The translations under genes and the position numbers were made by a program. Shown here piece after piece: positions 39,878-48,473 of a stretch of 64,000 bases of DNA (its first letter is position 1; every line of letters begins with the position of its first letter). Under the pieces are notes generated by a model that saw nothing but the letters and a program-made list of their open reading frames with translations, was not told the DNA's origin and did not search any database. The stretch comes from Gloeobacter morelensis MG652769 (GTDB lineage Bacteria; Cyanobacteriota; Cyanobacteriia; Gloeobacterales; Gloeobacteraceae), in the NCBI RefSeq assembly GCF_021018745.1, contig NZ_CP063845.1, positions 4,216,001 to 4,280,000 of the forward strand, written 5' to 3'.

Positions 39878-41340
39878 TGACAGAAAAGCACGTCGTCGTC
39901 ATTGGCGCGGGTCCCGCCGGACTGACCGCCGCCTACGAACTGAGCCGCCTCGGGGTAGGAGCGACCATCCTCGAGCGCAGTGTCCACGTAGGTGGGATCA
40001 GCCGCACCGCGAGCTACAAAGGCTTTCGCTTCGACATCGGCGGCCATCGCTTTTTCTCCAAATCCCAAGAAATCGAAGATCTCTGGAGCGAGGTGCTCGG
40101 AGCGCGCCTGCTCGATCGCGGCCGGCTTTCGCGCATTTTTTACCGCAACCGCTTTTTTGACTATCCGATTCGGCCGCTCAACGCGCTGGTTAACCTCGGT
40201 CCGGCGACCGCCGCTCTGTGCGTGGCGAGCTATCTCAAAGCACGGGTGTTGCCGCCGCGGGAGGTGCGCTCCTTTGAAGATTGGACGGTGCGCTCCTTCG
40301 GGCGGACCCTGTACGAGATTTTTTTTAAGACCTATACCGAAAAAGTCTGGGGAATGCCCTGCTCGGAGATTTCTGCTGACTGGGCGGCCCAGCGCATCAA
40401 GGGGCTTTCGATGGCCTCGCTGCTCCGCTCGATGCTCTTGCCCAAACCGAAAGGGCGCGGTGCGGTGATCAAGACCCTCATCGACCGCTTTCGCTATCCC
40501 GGCTGCGGTCCGGGGGAGATGTGGGAAACGGTCGCCCGGCTTGTGACCGGGCGCGGCCATCGGTTGGTTTTTGACGCGCAAGTCGAGCGCATCGAGAGGG
40601 GAAGTACAGGGCTATCGCGCGTCTGGACGGCGGACGGGCGCGCTTACGCAGGCAGCGATTTTCTTTCGACCATGCCGCTGCGCGAACTGGTGGAGGCCCT
40701 TGACCCGCCTGCCCCGAGCGCGGTGCAAACCGCCGCCCGCGCCCTGGGCTACCGCGATTTTTTGACCGTAGCGCTCATCGTCGATCAGACCCTGGTCTTT
40801 CCGGACAACTGGATCTACATCCACGACCCCACCGTCAAAATGGGCCGCATCCAGAACTTTAAGAACTGGAGCCCCGAGATGGTACCCGATACGCGCTACA
40901 CCTGCCTGGGGCTCGAGTACTTCTGCTTCGAAGGCGACGGTCTCTGGAGCGCCCCAGACAGCGAACTGGTTGCCCTGGGCTGTGCGGAACTGGCCAAACT
41001 GGGCCTGGTGGACCCGGCAAAAGTGGTGGACGGCACCGTCGTGCGCCAGGCCAAAGCCTACCCGGTCTACGACGATCACTACCGCGAGAACGTCGAAGCG
41101 ATCCGCGCCTTTTTGGAACGCGAAGCGCCCAATGTGCAGCTGATCGGCCGCAACGGCATGCACCGCTACAACAACCAGGATCACGCGATGATGACGGGCC
41201 TGCTCGCCGCGCGCAACATCGCGGCGGGCGGACAGTACAACCTCTGGGCCGTCAACGCCGATGCCCAGTATCAAGAAGAAATTCGCGAAGGGGAACTCGA
41301 CGGCGGCGGTCGCCTGGTGCCCGAGCGGCTGAAAACCTGA
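39877..41340 (+). CDS. FAD/NAD(P)-dependent amine-oxidase-like oxidoreductase
   Basis: A 487-residue flavoprotein. The dinucleotide motif GAGPAGLTAAYELSRLG is at ~10-26, followed by ILERSVHVGGISRT and FDIGGHRFFS; the C-terminal FAD motif region has NGMHRYNNQDHAMMTGLLAA. It resembles the protoporphyrinogen-oxidase/UDP-galactopyranose-mutase-like group used in surface glycan or lipid metabolism. The YTEKVWGMPCSEIS stretch is typical of this subgroup. The substrate is unknown. Coupled to ilvH by a one-base overlap, though no metabolic link is apparent. Confidence 0.8.
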   Translation: MTEKHVVVIGAGPAGLTAAYELSRLGVGATILERSVHVGGISRTASYKGFRFDIGGHRFFSKSQEIEDLWSEVLGARLLDRGRLSRIFYRNRFFDYPIRPLNALVNLGPATAALCVASYLKARVLPPREVRSFEDWTVRSFGRTLYEIFFKTYTEKVWGMPCSEISADWAAQRIKGLSMASLLRSMLLPKPKGRGAVIKTLIDRFRYPGCGPGEMWETVARLVTGRGHRLVFDAQVERIERGSTGLSRVWTADGRAYAGSDFLSTMPLRELVEALDPPAPSAVQTAARALGYRDFLTVALIVDQTLVFPDNWIYIHDPTVKMGRIQNFKNWSPEMVPDTRYTCLGLEYFCFEGDGLWSAPDSELVALGCAELAKLGLVDPAKVVDGTVVRQAKAYPVYDDHYRENVEAIRAFLEREAPNVQLIGRNGMHRYNNQDHAMMTGLLAARNIAAGGQYNLWAVNADAQYQEEIREGELDGGGRLVPERLKT

Positions 41341-41408
41341 CGATGCGCCCCTTGAGGCGCTATGCTACAGCTATACTACAGAACTCGGCCGAGCCAAGGA
41401 GCATACCG

Positions 41409-41744
41409 ATGCATACACTCCCACGCACTTCGACCACCGAAATGGAAGTAACCAGTATCCGCCTGGAGCGCGAACTCAAAGAAAAGCTCAAACAATTCTC
41501 AGGCGATCAAGGTTATCAGGCGTTGGTGCGGGAGATCCTCTGGAACTACGTGCGCGAAAAATCCGGCGAGTACAAAGTCCTGGTCGGCCGCGGCGAGATC
41601 CGCTCGACTTTCACAGCCACCGCCCACCAGGAGCAGCGCTGCGCCCTGAGCGGTAGCCCGATCCGCCCCAACGAGCCGATCCTGCTGGGCCTCACCACCC
41701 AGGGCAACCTGGTGCCGATCAAGGCCGAGAGCCTCACCGATTGA
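41409..41744 (+). CDS. Small ribbon-helix-helix-like conserved protein
   Basis: From ATG 41409, eight bases after AAGGAG, the protein has 111 residues. Residues ~12-45 (EVTSIRLERELKEKLKQF and QALVREILWNYV) look like a ribbon-helix-helix DNA-binding unit. The second half (CALSGSPIRPNEPILLGLTTQGNLVPI) is a short beta domain. Probably a cyanobacterial regulator; targets unknown. It lies just upstream of gdhA on the same strand but a separate control region lies between. Confidence 0.62.
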   Translation: MHTLPRTSTTEMEVTSIRLERELKEKLKQFSGDQGYQALVREILWNYVREKSGEYKVLVGRGEIRSTFTATAHQEQRCALSGSPIRPNEPILLGLTTQGNLVPIKAESLTD

Positions 41745-41777
41745 AGACCGGCTCTCCCCTGGCCGAGGCTCGAAACT

Positions 41778-41791
41778 GTAGCAATAGCTAC
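41778..41791. promoter_or_regulatory. NtcA-type box 1 upstream of gdhA
   Basis: GTAGCAATAGCTAC matches the NtcA consensus GTA-N8-TAC exactly. It lies 96 bp before the gdhA ATG. NtcA is the CRP-family nitrogen regulator of cyanobacteria. A TA-N3-T promoter element at the usual 20-24 bp downstream is not evident. Confidence 0.5.
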
Positions 41792-41838
41792 CAATGTTAC
41801 GTTCTCTGACGCTCGCTTGGGCCGGAGATCGATGTTTT

Positions 41839-41854
41839 TGTAACATTGGATACA
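41839..41854. promoter_or_regulatory. NtcA-type box 2 upstream of gdhA
   Basis: TGTAACATTGGATACA matches the extended consensus TGTA-N8-TACA exactly and ends 32 bp before the gdhA ATG. Its left part (GTAACATTGG) is also a perfect inverted copy of CCAATGTTAC at 41791-41800. Its closeness to the start suggests repression or a promoter overlapping it. Confidence 0.57.
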
Positions 41855-41886
41855 GCTGTTTGAACCTATTTCTCAAGGGGAGACGC

Positions 41887-43170
41887 ATGGTTACCCGCTT
41901 CAACGACTCACCCAGTCCGGCTTATATTTGTCCGAACGACATGGCCTGCTCGAATCTCGACCGCGCCGCCCAGATTCTGCACCTCGATCCGGGGGTGGTC
42001 GAGGTGCTGGGTACGCCGCACCGGGTGCTCACCGTGTCGGTGCCGGTGCGCATGGACAACGGCCAGATTCGGGTCTTCGCAGGCCACCGCGTGCAGCACT
42101 GCAACGTGTTGGGGCCTTACAAAGGCGGCATGCGCTATCACCCGGACGTGACGCTCAGGGAAGTGTCGACCCTGGCGATGCTGATGACCTGGAAGTGTGC
42201 GCTGATGGGCATTCCTTACGGCGGGGCCAAAGGCGGCATCGCCATCAATCCGACCACTCTCTCGGTGGGCGAACTGGAGCGGCTCACCCGCCGCTTTACC
42301 AGCGAACTGGTGCGCGACATCGGCCCGCAAATCGACATCCCGGCTCCGGATGTGGGCACCGGACCGCGGGAGATGGCCTGGATGATGGACACCTATTCGA
42401 TGAGCGTCGGGCACGCCTCGCCGGGGGTGGTGACCGGCAAGCCCCTCAGTATCGGTGGCTCCAAGGGCCGCGATGCGGCCACCGGCCGGGGTGTCGTCAT
42501 CGCCACGCGCGAGGCGCTCACCACCGCCGGGATGGCGCTGTCCGGCGCTACTGTCGCCATTCAAGGTTTCGGCAAAGTGGGCAAAGCAGCGGCCCTGATC
42601 TTCCAGGAGCAAGGGGCGCGGGTGATTGCGCTCTCCGACGGTTCGGGGGGCATCTACAACCCCGACGGCCTCGACATCGAGCAGGCCGCCGATTTTGTGC
42701 GCGACGGCAGCCGGCTTGCGCAGTATCCGTTTCCAGGGGCCAAGCCGATCGCCAATCCCGAATTGTTGACGCTGCCGTGCGACGTGCTGGTCCCCGCCGC
42801 CCTCGAAAACCAGATCACCGAGGCGAACGCCGCCCAGGTGCGCGCCCACATCGTCGTCGAAGCGGCCAACGCCCCCACGACGATGGAGGCCGACCGCATC
42901 CTGGAGGAGCGCGGTGTGACGGTATTGCCGGATATTCTCGCCAACGCCGGGGGCGTGGTGGTGAGCTATCTCGAATGGGTGCAGGGGTTGTCGTATCTTT
43001 TTTGGGACGAGGACAAGGTCAACTTTGAGCTGGAGAAGTTGATGGTGGGCGCCTACGCGCGCGTGCTGCAACAGGCCACCCAGTTCCGATTGCCCCTCAG
43101 GCCCGCCGCCTACACCCTCGCCGTCGGGCGGGTGGTGGAGGCGTTCAACCACCGCGGCCTCTACCCATAA
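41887..43170 (+). CDS. gdhA: Glutamate dehydrogenase
   Basis: A 427-residue Glu/Leu/Phe/Val dehydrogenase from ATG 41887 after AAGGGGAG; an in-frame extension to 41794 lacks a start signal. Substrate-domain motifs are GPYKGGMRYHP, the catalytic lysine in PYGGAKGGI and PAPDVGTG; the Rossmann motif is GFGKVG (~223). It interconverts 2-oxoglutarate plus ammonium and glutamate. Two NtcA-type boxes upstream suggest nitrogen control. Amination versus deamination direction cannot be told. Confidence 0.92.
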   Translation: MVTRFNDSPSPAYICPNDMACSNLDRAAQILHLDPGVVEVLGTPHRVLTVSVPVRMDNGQIRVFAGHRVQHCNVLGPYKGGMRYHPDVTLREVSTLAMLMTWKCALMGIPYGGAKGGIAINPTTLSVGELERLTRRFTSELVRDIGPQIDIPAPDVGTGPREMAWMMDTYSMSVGHASPGVVTGKPLSIGGSKGRDAATGRGVVIATREALTTAGMALSGATVAIQGFGKVGKAAALIFQEQGARVIALSDGSGGIYNPDGLDIEQAADFVRDGSRLAQYPFPGAKPIANPELLTLPCDVLVPAALENQITEANAAQVRAHIVVEAANAPTTMEADRILEERGVTVLPDILANAGGVVVSYLEWVQGLSYLFWDEDKVNFELEKLMVGAYARVLQQATQFRLPLRPAAYTLAVGRVVEAFNHRGLYP

Positions 43171-43230
43171 CGGCCGTTGCCCTGCGGGGGGTGCCCTTTC
43201 TGCTAAAGTTGGAAGGGCAAAATCGCGGGG

Positions 43231-43701
43231 ATGCGGGTGGTTTCGGTATTGGGGCTGGACGTGGGCAGCAAGCGCATCGGTGTAGCCGGCTGCGATCCCA
43301 CCGGCCTGATTGCCAGCGGTCTTGAGACCATCGTGCGCTCCAACCTGGGCGCGGACCTCGACGCGATTCGCCATTGGATCGAGCGCCGCCGCGCCCAGGC
43401 CGTGGTCATCGGTCTGCCGCGCAATATGAACGGTTCCCTGGGCCCCCAGGCTCACCGCATCCAGCACTTCGGCCAGCAACTGGCCCGGGTGATCGATGTG
43501 CCGATCGATTATGTCGACGAGCGCCTATCGACCGTGCAGGCCGGACGGGCGCTCCAGTCGGTTTCCGCCACCCGGCGCAAAGCCCTTATCGATCAGCAGG
43601 CCGCCGCGATCATCCTTCAGCAGTGGCTCGACATCCGCCGCTGCCAACACCGTCCTACGCAGGAATCCTTAGATGAGCGACACATTGACACTGAAAGATG
43701 A
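43231..43701 (+). CDS. ruvX: RuvX/YqgF putative pre-16S rRNA nuclease
   Basis: A 156-residue RNase H-like fold protein. GLDVGSKRIGVAGCD carries the first catalytic Asp, VIGLPRNMNGSLG and VDERLSTVQA follow, and KALIDQQAAAIILQQWLD ends the core. The family is essential and acts in 16S rRNA 5' maturation or Holliday-junction cleavage. Its end overlaps the next gene by 29 bp, making a ruvX-DUF3727-mltG operon. Confidence 0.92.
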   Translation: MRVVSVLGLDVGSKRIGVAGCDPTGLIASGLETIVRSNLGADLDAIRHWIERRRAQAVVIGLPRNMNGSLGPQAHRIQHFGQQLARVIDVPIDYVDERLSTVQAGRALQSVSATRRKALIDQQAAAIILQQWLDIRRCQHRPTQESLDERHIDTER

Positions 43702-44224
43702 AGCCGGCCGCACGCTGGCCTGCGAGCTGGTGACCGAACTGGAGATAGACGGTTCCCAGTACGGGCTGGTCGTGCCCCAGGCGACGCCGGTGCGGCTGAT
43801 GGCCTGGGAGGCCGCGGAGGGCGACGACGACACCGAAGAAGAGGACGCGCTTCTAGCCGATCTCGACGACGAGGAGATCGAACGGGTGTTCCAGACAGCC
43901 CGGGCGGTGCTGGCCGAGCAAGATCTCAAGCTCGTCGATTCAGCCTATTTGCTGATTGTCGAAGGGGACATCCCCAACGCCGAGGAGGCCGAGGTCTATT
44001 CGATCGCCGATGACGAGGACGGCGAGGAGATGGAAGAAGAAGAGTACCAGCTGCTTGAAGAATTTTTCTTCGAAGACCGCCGCTACGGCATCTTTACGCC
44101 CCTCGATCCGGTGATGCTCTTTGTCGAATTGCCCGAGGGCGGCGAGCCGCGGGTGCTCGAGCCCGAGGAGACCGCGCGCTTGATGCCCAACTTCGAGGAG
44201 GCCCTGCTCGATTTGGCCGAGTAG
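43673..44224 (+). CDS. Acidic DUF3727/DUF1292-type protein
   Basis: A 183-residue, strongly acidic protein (runs such as DDDTEEED and EEMEEEEYQLLEEFFFEDR). The N-terminal half has the short beta unit LTLKDEAGRTLACELV seen in DUF1292, repeated in the C-terminal half as DRRYGIFTPLDPVMLFVEL, the plan of the cyanobacterial/plant DUF3727 proteins. The function is unknown. It is placed between ruvX (29-bp overlap) and mltG (immediately adjacent). Confidence 0.72.
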   Translation: MSDTLTLKDEAGRTLACELVTELEIDGSQYGLVVPQATPVRLMAWEAAEGDDDTEEEDALLADLDDEEIERVFQTARAVLAEQDLKLVDSAYLLIVEGDIPNAEEAEVYSIADDEDGEEMEEEEYQLLEEFFFEDRRYGIFTPLDPVMLFVELPEGGEPRVLEPEETARLMPNFEEALLDLAE

Positions 44225-45262
44225 ATGGGACGCCGGGGCACCTGGTGGTGGGTACTGCTGGTGCTGGTGGTCTTGGCGCTTGGGGTCGGTGGGTTTTGGG
44301 TGAATTCGCCGCCGCCCATCACCAAAGCTATGCGCGTCGTGCTGCCCACCGGCAGCGGCAGTCTGCGTATCGGCCAGATTCTGGCTGAGGCTGGGGCGAT
44401 CCGCTCCGCCTGGGCCTGGCTGGCACTGGTCTGGGTGCGCGGCTGGCAAAACGACCTCAAAGCCGGCACCTACGAAATTCTCCCGGGCCGCTCGCTGATA
44501 GCGGTGGCCGATCAGGTGCGCCGCGGCGAGACGCTGCGCTTTCGCTATCAGATCATCGAAGGCTGGAACCTAGATCAGATGGCCCGCTACTTCGAGCAGT
44601 TGGGCTACTTTCGCGCCCAGGAATTTCTCTCCCTCACCAGCGGACCCGGCATGATCCGCCCCACCTGGCTGCCCGCGGGTCTCGACCGGCTGGAAGGCTT
44701 TTTGTTTCCGAGTACCTACGAGCTTCCCGCCGAAACCCTGGGAGCGCGCGCCGCCGTAAGCCAGATGCTTTCGACCTTCGAGAAGACCGCCCTACCGCTG
44801 TGGCGGGCTCAAGCCAAACCGGCCCGGCCGCTCAAAGACTGGGTGGCGCTTGCGAGCCTGGTCGAAAAAGAAGCGGCCGTGGGTGAGGAGCGCGCCACGA
44901 TCGCCGGGGTCTTCGCCAACCGCCTGCGCCTCGGCATGCCCCTCGCCTCCGACCCGACCGTCGAGTACGCCTTCGGCATCCGCCAGACCGCCGACACCCC
45001 CCTCACCTACGCCCAGGTGCGCCAGCCCTCGCCCTACAACACCTATATCAACCCCGGCTTGCCCCCGACGCCCATCGCTTCGCCGGGGCTGGCAAGCCTC
45101 GAAGCCGCCCTGGCCCCGGCGGCCACGCCGTATCTGTATTTCGTCGCCCGCTACGACGGCACCCACGTCTTCAGCCGCACCGAGGCCGAGCACGAGCAGG
45201 CCAAGCGCCAGATCCGCGCCGAGCGGCGGGCGGGGACCGGATCCGACCCCCAGCCCCGGTAG
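44225..45262 (+). CDS. mltG: Endolytic murein transglycosylase
   Basis: A 345-residue membrane-anchored enzyme; one N-terminal helix (~6-26). A LysM-like region is followed by the YceG domain with the catalytic Glu in LASLVEKEAAV (~218) and later NTYINPGLPPTPIASPG, the family hallmark. It cleaves nascent glycan strands to set chain length. The ATG follows the previous stop directly, so translation is coupled. The ruvX-mltG order is common in bacteria. Confidence 0.93.
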   Translation: MGRRGTWWWVLLVLVVLALGVGGFWVNSPPPITKAMRVVLPTGSGSLRIGQILAEAGAIRSAWAWLALVWVRGWQNDLKAGTYEILPGRSLIAVADQVRRGETLRFRYQIIEGWNLDQMARYFEQLGYFRAQEFLSLTSGPGMIRPTWLPAGLDRLEGFLFPSTYELPAETLGARAAVSQMLSTFEKTALPLWRAQAKPARPLKDWVALASLVEKEAAVGEERATIAGVFANRLRLGMPLASDPTVEYAFGIRQTADTPLTYAQVRQPSPYNTYINPGLPPTPIASPGLASLEAALAPAATPYLYFVARYDGTHVFSRTEAEHEQAKRQIRAERRAGTGSDPQPR

Positions 45263-45293
45263 CTGGTAAACTCGGAGAAGCCCGAAGCGCGCC

Positions 45294-45833
45294 ATGCCTG
45301 GAAAAAACCTGCTCAAACCCGATTTGATTGTGGCCGGTCCCGTGTCGGATTTGAGTTTCGCCTGGCTCAAGCAGCGCGACATCGCCGGGCTGATTCTCGA
45401 CCTTGACGACACCCTGCTGGCCCTGGGCGAGCAGATGGTCAACACCCGGGTTGTGGAGTGGGTGGCGCGCGCCCGCCTCGAATTTCGTCTTTATATTGTC
45501 AGCAACAATCCCAACCGAAACTTCATCGAACCGATCGCCCTGTCGCTATCGCTGCCTTTTATCAACCGGGCGGCGAAGCCTTCGCGCCGCGCCCTGCGCC
45601 GCGTGCTGCAGGAGATGCAGCTGCCGCCCGAGCGCGTGGCGATCGTGGGCGATCGGTTGCTCACCGACGTGCTGGCCGGCAACCGCCTGGGACTGGTGAC
45701 GGTTCTGGTCGAGCCGCCGGGACCGAGCCGGGCCTTGCGCGGCAGCTGGCTGCGGGCGGTGGAGCGCAGTTTTTCTTCCCGGATGTGGTGGTGGCCCGCC
45801 CGGGGGATCCCTCCCGGGGCAGATCTTAAATAA
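45294..45833 (+). CDS. YqeG-family HAD phosphatase
   Basis: A 179-residue HAD-superfamily protein with ILDLDDTLL as motif I (~33-41), IVSNNP as motif II, a lysine in NRAAKPSRRAL and VGDRLLTDVLAGNRLG as motif IV. This is the YqeG/phosphatidylglycerophosphate-phosphatase-like (GEP4/PTPMT-like) subgroup, so a PGP phosphatase role is possible. It ends the mltG operon 31 bp after it. Confidence 0.86.
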   Translation: MPGKNLLKPDLIVAGPVSDLSFAWLKQRDIAGLILDLDDTLLALGEQMVNTRVVEWVARARLEFRLYIVSNNPNRNFIEPIALSLSLPFINRAAKPSRRALRRVLQEMQLPPERVAIVGDRLLTDVLAGNRLGLVTVLVEPPGPSRALRGSWLRAVERSFSSRMWWWPARGIPPGADLK

Positions 45834-45941
45834 AACTAAGAACAGTCCCGTTACCGGACATTCAGCCGTAGCATCGAAATGCTATAGAGATGGGGCTTCA
45901 CTATATCGCCCTAAACGATAAATCCTTGCTAAATTTTTGGG

Positions 45942-45977
45942 ACCAGGTTATCTCCGAGCGAGGCAACCTGGTTTTTT
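45942..45977 (+). terminator. Intrinsic terminator
   Basis: ACCAGGTT (45942-45949) pairs with AACCTGGT (45965-45972), followed by a run of T. It stands ~110 bp after the YqeG-type gene and 18 bp before the next start, so it ends the mltG operon or a short RNA lying between. Confidence 0.75.
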
Positions 45978-45995
45978 AATGGCTATTGTGGACTC

Positions 45996-46586
45996 ATGAA
46001 ACAGCCGCCCAAACGTCGCCCCGAGCGCAAGCGCCCCATGCCGATGCGCCGCTTCGAGGAAGCCGCCGAGACCCTCGACGAAGAAGAAAAAAAGACGCGC
46101 AAGCCCCTCAAGGACGACCCGCTTGCAGACGCCGAGGTGCCGCGCTATTTGCGGCGCGACACCCAAAATACCGGCGCTCTGGTGCGCATCTCACTGGTGG
46201 CGACGGGACTGTTGACCGTGGCGATCGTGGCGGTGGCTTTTTTGACCCGGCCGGAGCCCAACCCGGAGGTGCCAGCCGGGCTCAAGCTCGACCGCGGCCT
46301 GGGGGTACTCGCTTCGCCCCGCGGTTACACCGCCGTCCTTTACCCGCCGGGGACAGCGGGGGCCAAAAAACTGGTGAGCCTGCAAGACGGCCAGAGCGGC
46401 GATGAAAAAGACGGCTTTGTCTGGTTCAAGGACTTGCCTTCGCGCGCCGTGCCGGCGGGCAACTATGTGCTCGACATTTCTGCCCCCGGCTACAAGAACC
46501 GCCGCCTGCCGGTCGTGGTACAGGCGGGCAAACCCGCCCGGGTAGGTTATAACACCAACACGGCGCTTGAGAAGGCGGGCGGTTAG
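45996..46586 (+). CDS. Single-span membrane protein with PEGA-like domain
   Basis: A 196-residue protein. The first ~65 residues are highly charged and basic (KQPPKRRPERKR), followed by a transmembrane helix (~66-88) and an extracytoplasmic beta domain ending VPAGNYVLDISAPGYKNRR, like PEGA repeats that bind surface layers. The function is unknown. thrB starts directly after its stop, implying coupling. Confidence 0.62.
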   Translation: MKQPPKRRPERKRPMPMRRFEEAAETLDEEEKKTRKPLKDDPLADAEVPRYLRRDTQNTGALVRISLVATGLLTVAIVAVAFLTRPEPNPEVPAGLKLDRGLGVLASPRGYTAVLYPPGTAGAKKLVSLQDGQSGDEKDGFVWFKDLPSRAVPAGNYVLDISAPGYKNRRLPVVVQAGKPARVGYNTNTALEKAGG

Positions 46587-47495
46587 TTGAAGCGGGTGCG
46601 CGTGCGGGTGCCGGCCACCTCCGCCAACCTTGGGCCGGGCTTCGACTGTCTGGGGGTGGCCCTGGATCTGGCCAACGAGTTTGATTTTTGCGAAGCCGAC
46701 CGCTTCGAGTGTGCCGTCTACAGCGCCGTCTCGCCCGAGGACGCCCGGCAGGTGGCAACCGACGAGCGCAATCTGGCCTGGCGGGCGTTTACCCATCTGT
46801 TCGAGTACCTGGGCAAAACCCCGCCTGCCGTGGCGCTTACCGTGACGATGCACGTCCCCCTCGGGCGCGGGCTGGGCAGCTCAGCCACGGCGATCGTGGG
46901 CGGCATCGCCGCCGCCAACCGCTGGCTGGGTTCGCCCCTTTCCACCCCCGAATGGCTGCTTTTGGCAAGCCGCCTGGAAGGGCACCCCGACAACGTCGTA
47001 CCCGCCGCTTTGGGTGGTTGTCAGTTGTCAATTTTGGGCGAAACGCTGCTCACCTGTGCCCTCGATTGGCACCCGCAGATCGCTCTGGTGCTCGCGGTGC
47101 CGGATTTTGCCCTGGCCACCAGCAAAGCCCGCGCCGCCTTGCCCAAGACCATCCCCCATACCGACGCCGTTTTTAATGCCGCCCACCTGGCTCTTTTGGT
47201 GCGCGCCCTGGCCACCGGAGACGGCCATTGGCTTGCCGAAGCGCTTCAAGACCGGCTCCACCAGCCCTACCGCGCCGGGCTGATTCCCAGTTGGGAGGAG
47301 GTACGCGCCGCTGCTCTGGAAGCGGGTGCCTGGGGGGTGGTGATCAGCGGCGCCGGACCGAGCGTGCTTGCCCTCGTCCATCACGATCGCGCCGAAGCCG
47401 TCCGGCAGGCCATAGCATCGGCGTGGGCAAGCGCCCGTTTGTACCGCCCGGGGCTGGATCCGACCGGCTGCCGCGTCGAAGTCGAAGCGGATTGA
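46587..47495 (+). CDS. thrB: Homoserine kinase
   Basis: A 302-residue GHMP kinase. PATSANLGPGFDCLG (~10-24), the ATP loop PLGRGLGSSATAIVGG (~90-105) and the late SGAGPSVLAL are characteristic. It phosphorylates homoserine for threonine synthesis. The start is TTG 46587 directly after the previous stop, or GTG 46596; the choice is not settled by a ribosome site. Confidence 0.94.
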   Translation: MKRVRVRVPATSANLGPGFDCLGVALDLANEFDFCEADRFECAVYSAVSPEDARQVATDERNLAWRAFTHLFEYLGKTPPAVALTVTMHVPLGRGLGSSATAIVGGIAAANRWLGSPLSTPEWLLLASRLEGHPDNVVPAALGGCQLSILGETLLTCALDWHPQIALVLAVPDFALATSKARAALPKTIPHTDAVFNAAHLALLVRALATGDGHWLAEALQDRLHQPYRAGLIPSWEEVRAAALEAGAWGVVISGAGPSVLALVHHDRAEAVRQAIASAWASARLYRPGLDPTGCRVEVEAD

Positions 47496-47548
47496 ACCAC
47501 CGATTATGATCGGACCAACCAACGCGCGTGCAAAAAGGCACCCGGGCG

Positions 47549-48184
47549 ATGCAGACACCAACATTTGTGCAGGATGACTGGATGCGGGCCAGTTGGGAGA
47601 GCTTCCTGGCTCTGGCGGACAATCCGGCGCTTGCCCACGCCAAGATGTACTATTGCTGCGGCTGGATGCGCATCGAAATGTCTCCCGTTGGACCGGCCCA
47701 CGCCGAAGATAACAACCTTATCGCCCAGGTTGTAGGCATCTTTGCCTTTTCGCAGGAGATACGCCTCAAAGGCTATGTCAACCTGACTTTGCGCAAGACG
47801 GGGCTCCAGGAGGCGCAGCCGGATTTGGCGTACTATCTGGAGAACCAGTCGCCGCGCCCCGCACGCACCAACAACCCCGTCGATCTAGAACAAATCGCAG
47901 CACCGGCCCTGGCCATCGAAATATCCGCCACGACGCTAGGAGACGATACGGGGAAGAAGCGCGAACTTTACGCCCAGTTAGGAGTTGGGGAGTACTGGGT
48001 AGTGAATGCCGAAAACACCCAGGTGATTCTGTTCGGCCCGATTCCTGGTGTCAACAGTCTGGAGCCAATTGCGGCGTCGCGGGTGTTGCCGGGGTTGACG
48101 GCGGCGAGGCTTTGCGAAGCGCTGCGGCTCGGGCAAAGCGAGGGGGATGCGGCGGCAATCCAATACGTGCTCGACCTGGAATAA
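47549..48184 (+). CDS. Uma2-family (DUF820) putative endonuclease
   Basis: About 211 residues from ATG 47549. The PD-(D/E)XK-like core is visible: an Asp in QPDLAYYL, Glu in LAIEISATT and Lys in DTGKKRELYAQLGVGEYWVV. This family is greatly expanded in cyanobacteria and often sits in mobile or accessory regions; its physiological role is unknown. It opens the accessory island that runs to 51.2 kb. Confidence 0.82.
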   Translation: MQTPTFVQDDWMRASWESFLALADNPALAHAKMYYCCGWMRIEMSPVGPAHAEDNNLIAQVVGIFAFSQEIRLKGYVNLTLRKTGLQEAQPDLAYYLENQSPRPARTNNPVDLEQIAAPALAIEISATTLGDDTGKKRELYAQLGVGEYWVVNAENTQVILFGPIPGVNSLEPIAASRVLPGLTAARLCEALRLGQSEGDAAAIQYVLDLE

Positions 48185-48248
48185 AGGCTAACGGCGCGCC
48201 GGCATAAAGCCCGGATGGGTGCGAGCATTTTTCGAAGCGGAAACACTT

Positions 48249-48467
48249 TTACCCAGTTAGTGCGTCCAGTTTATCGAGTAATTTTAAGCCTGATTCTGGG
48301 TTTCCAATCGCTGCCATTGCCTTGAATCGGGTATAAGCATCGAATTCTGCCAGAGCGATCGTAGAAAGCTCTTCAATCAGCTTATTGACGCTAATCCCCC
48401 TGGTTTGAGCCAGTTCCTTCAATCGCTCGTGTTTGTCGTCCGGTAACCGAATCGTGAGCGTTGCCAT
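48249..48467 (-). CDS. Ribbon-helix-helix antitoxin-like protein
   Basis: A 72-residue protein beginning TLTIRLPDDKHERLKELA and ISVNKLIEEL, a CopG/Arc-like DNA-binding motif; the C-terminal ~30 residues would bind a toxin. It lies 6 bp downstream of a PIN-domain gene that now carries a stop codon, so it is likely the antitoxin of that pair, with toxin-first order. Confidence 0.72.
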   Translation of the reverse strand: MATLTIRLPDDKHERLKELAQTRGISVNKLIEELSTIALAEFDAYTRFKAMAAIGNPESGLKLLDKLDALTG

Positions 48468-48473
48468 TTCTGT

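Noticed and set aside
39142-40581. A 479-codon minus-strand frame across ilvH and the FAD oxidoreductase
   Set aside because: Crosses two clear genes and lacks recognisable domains.
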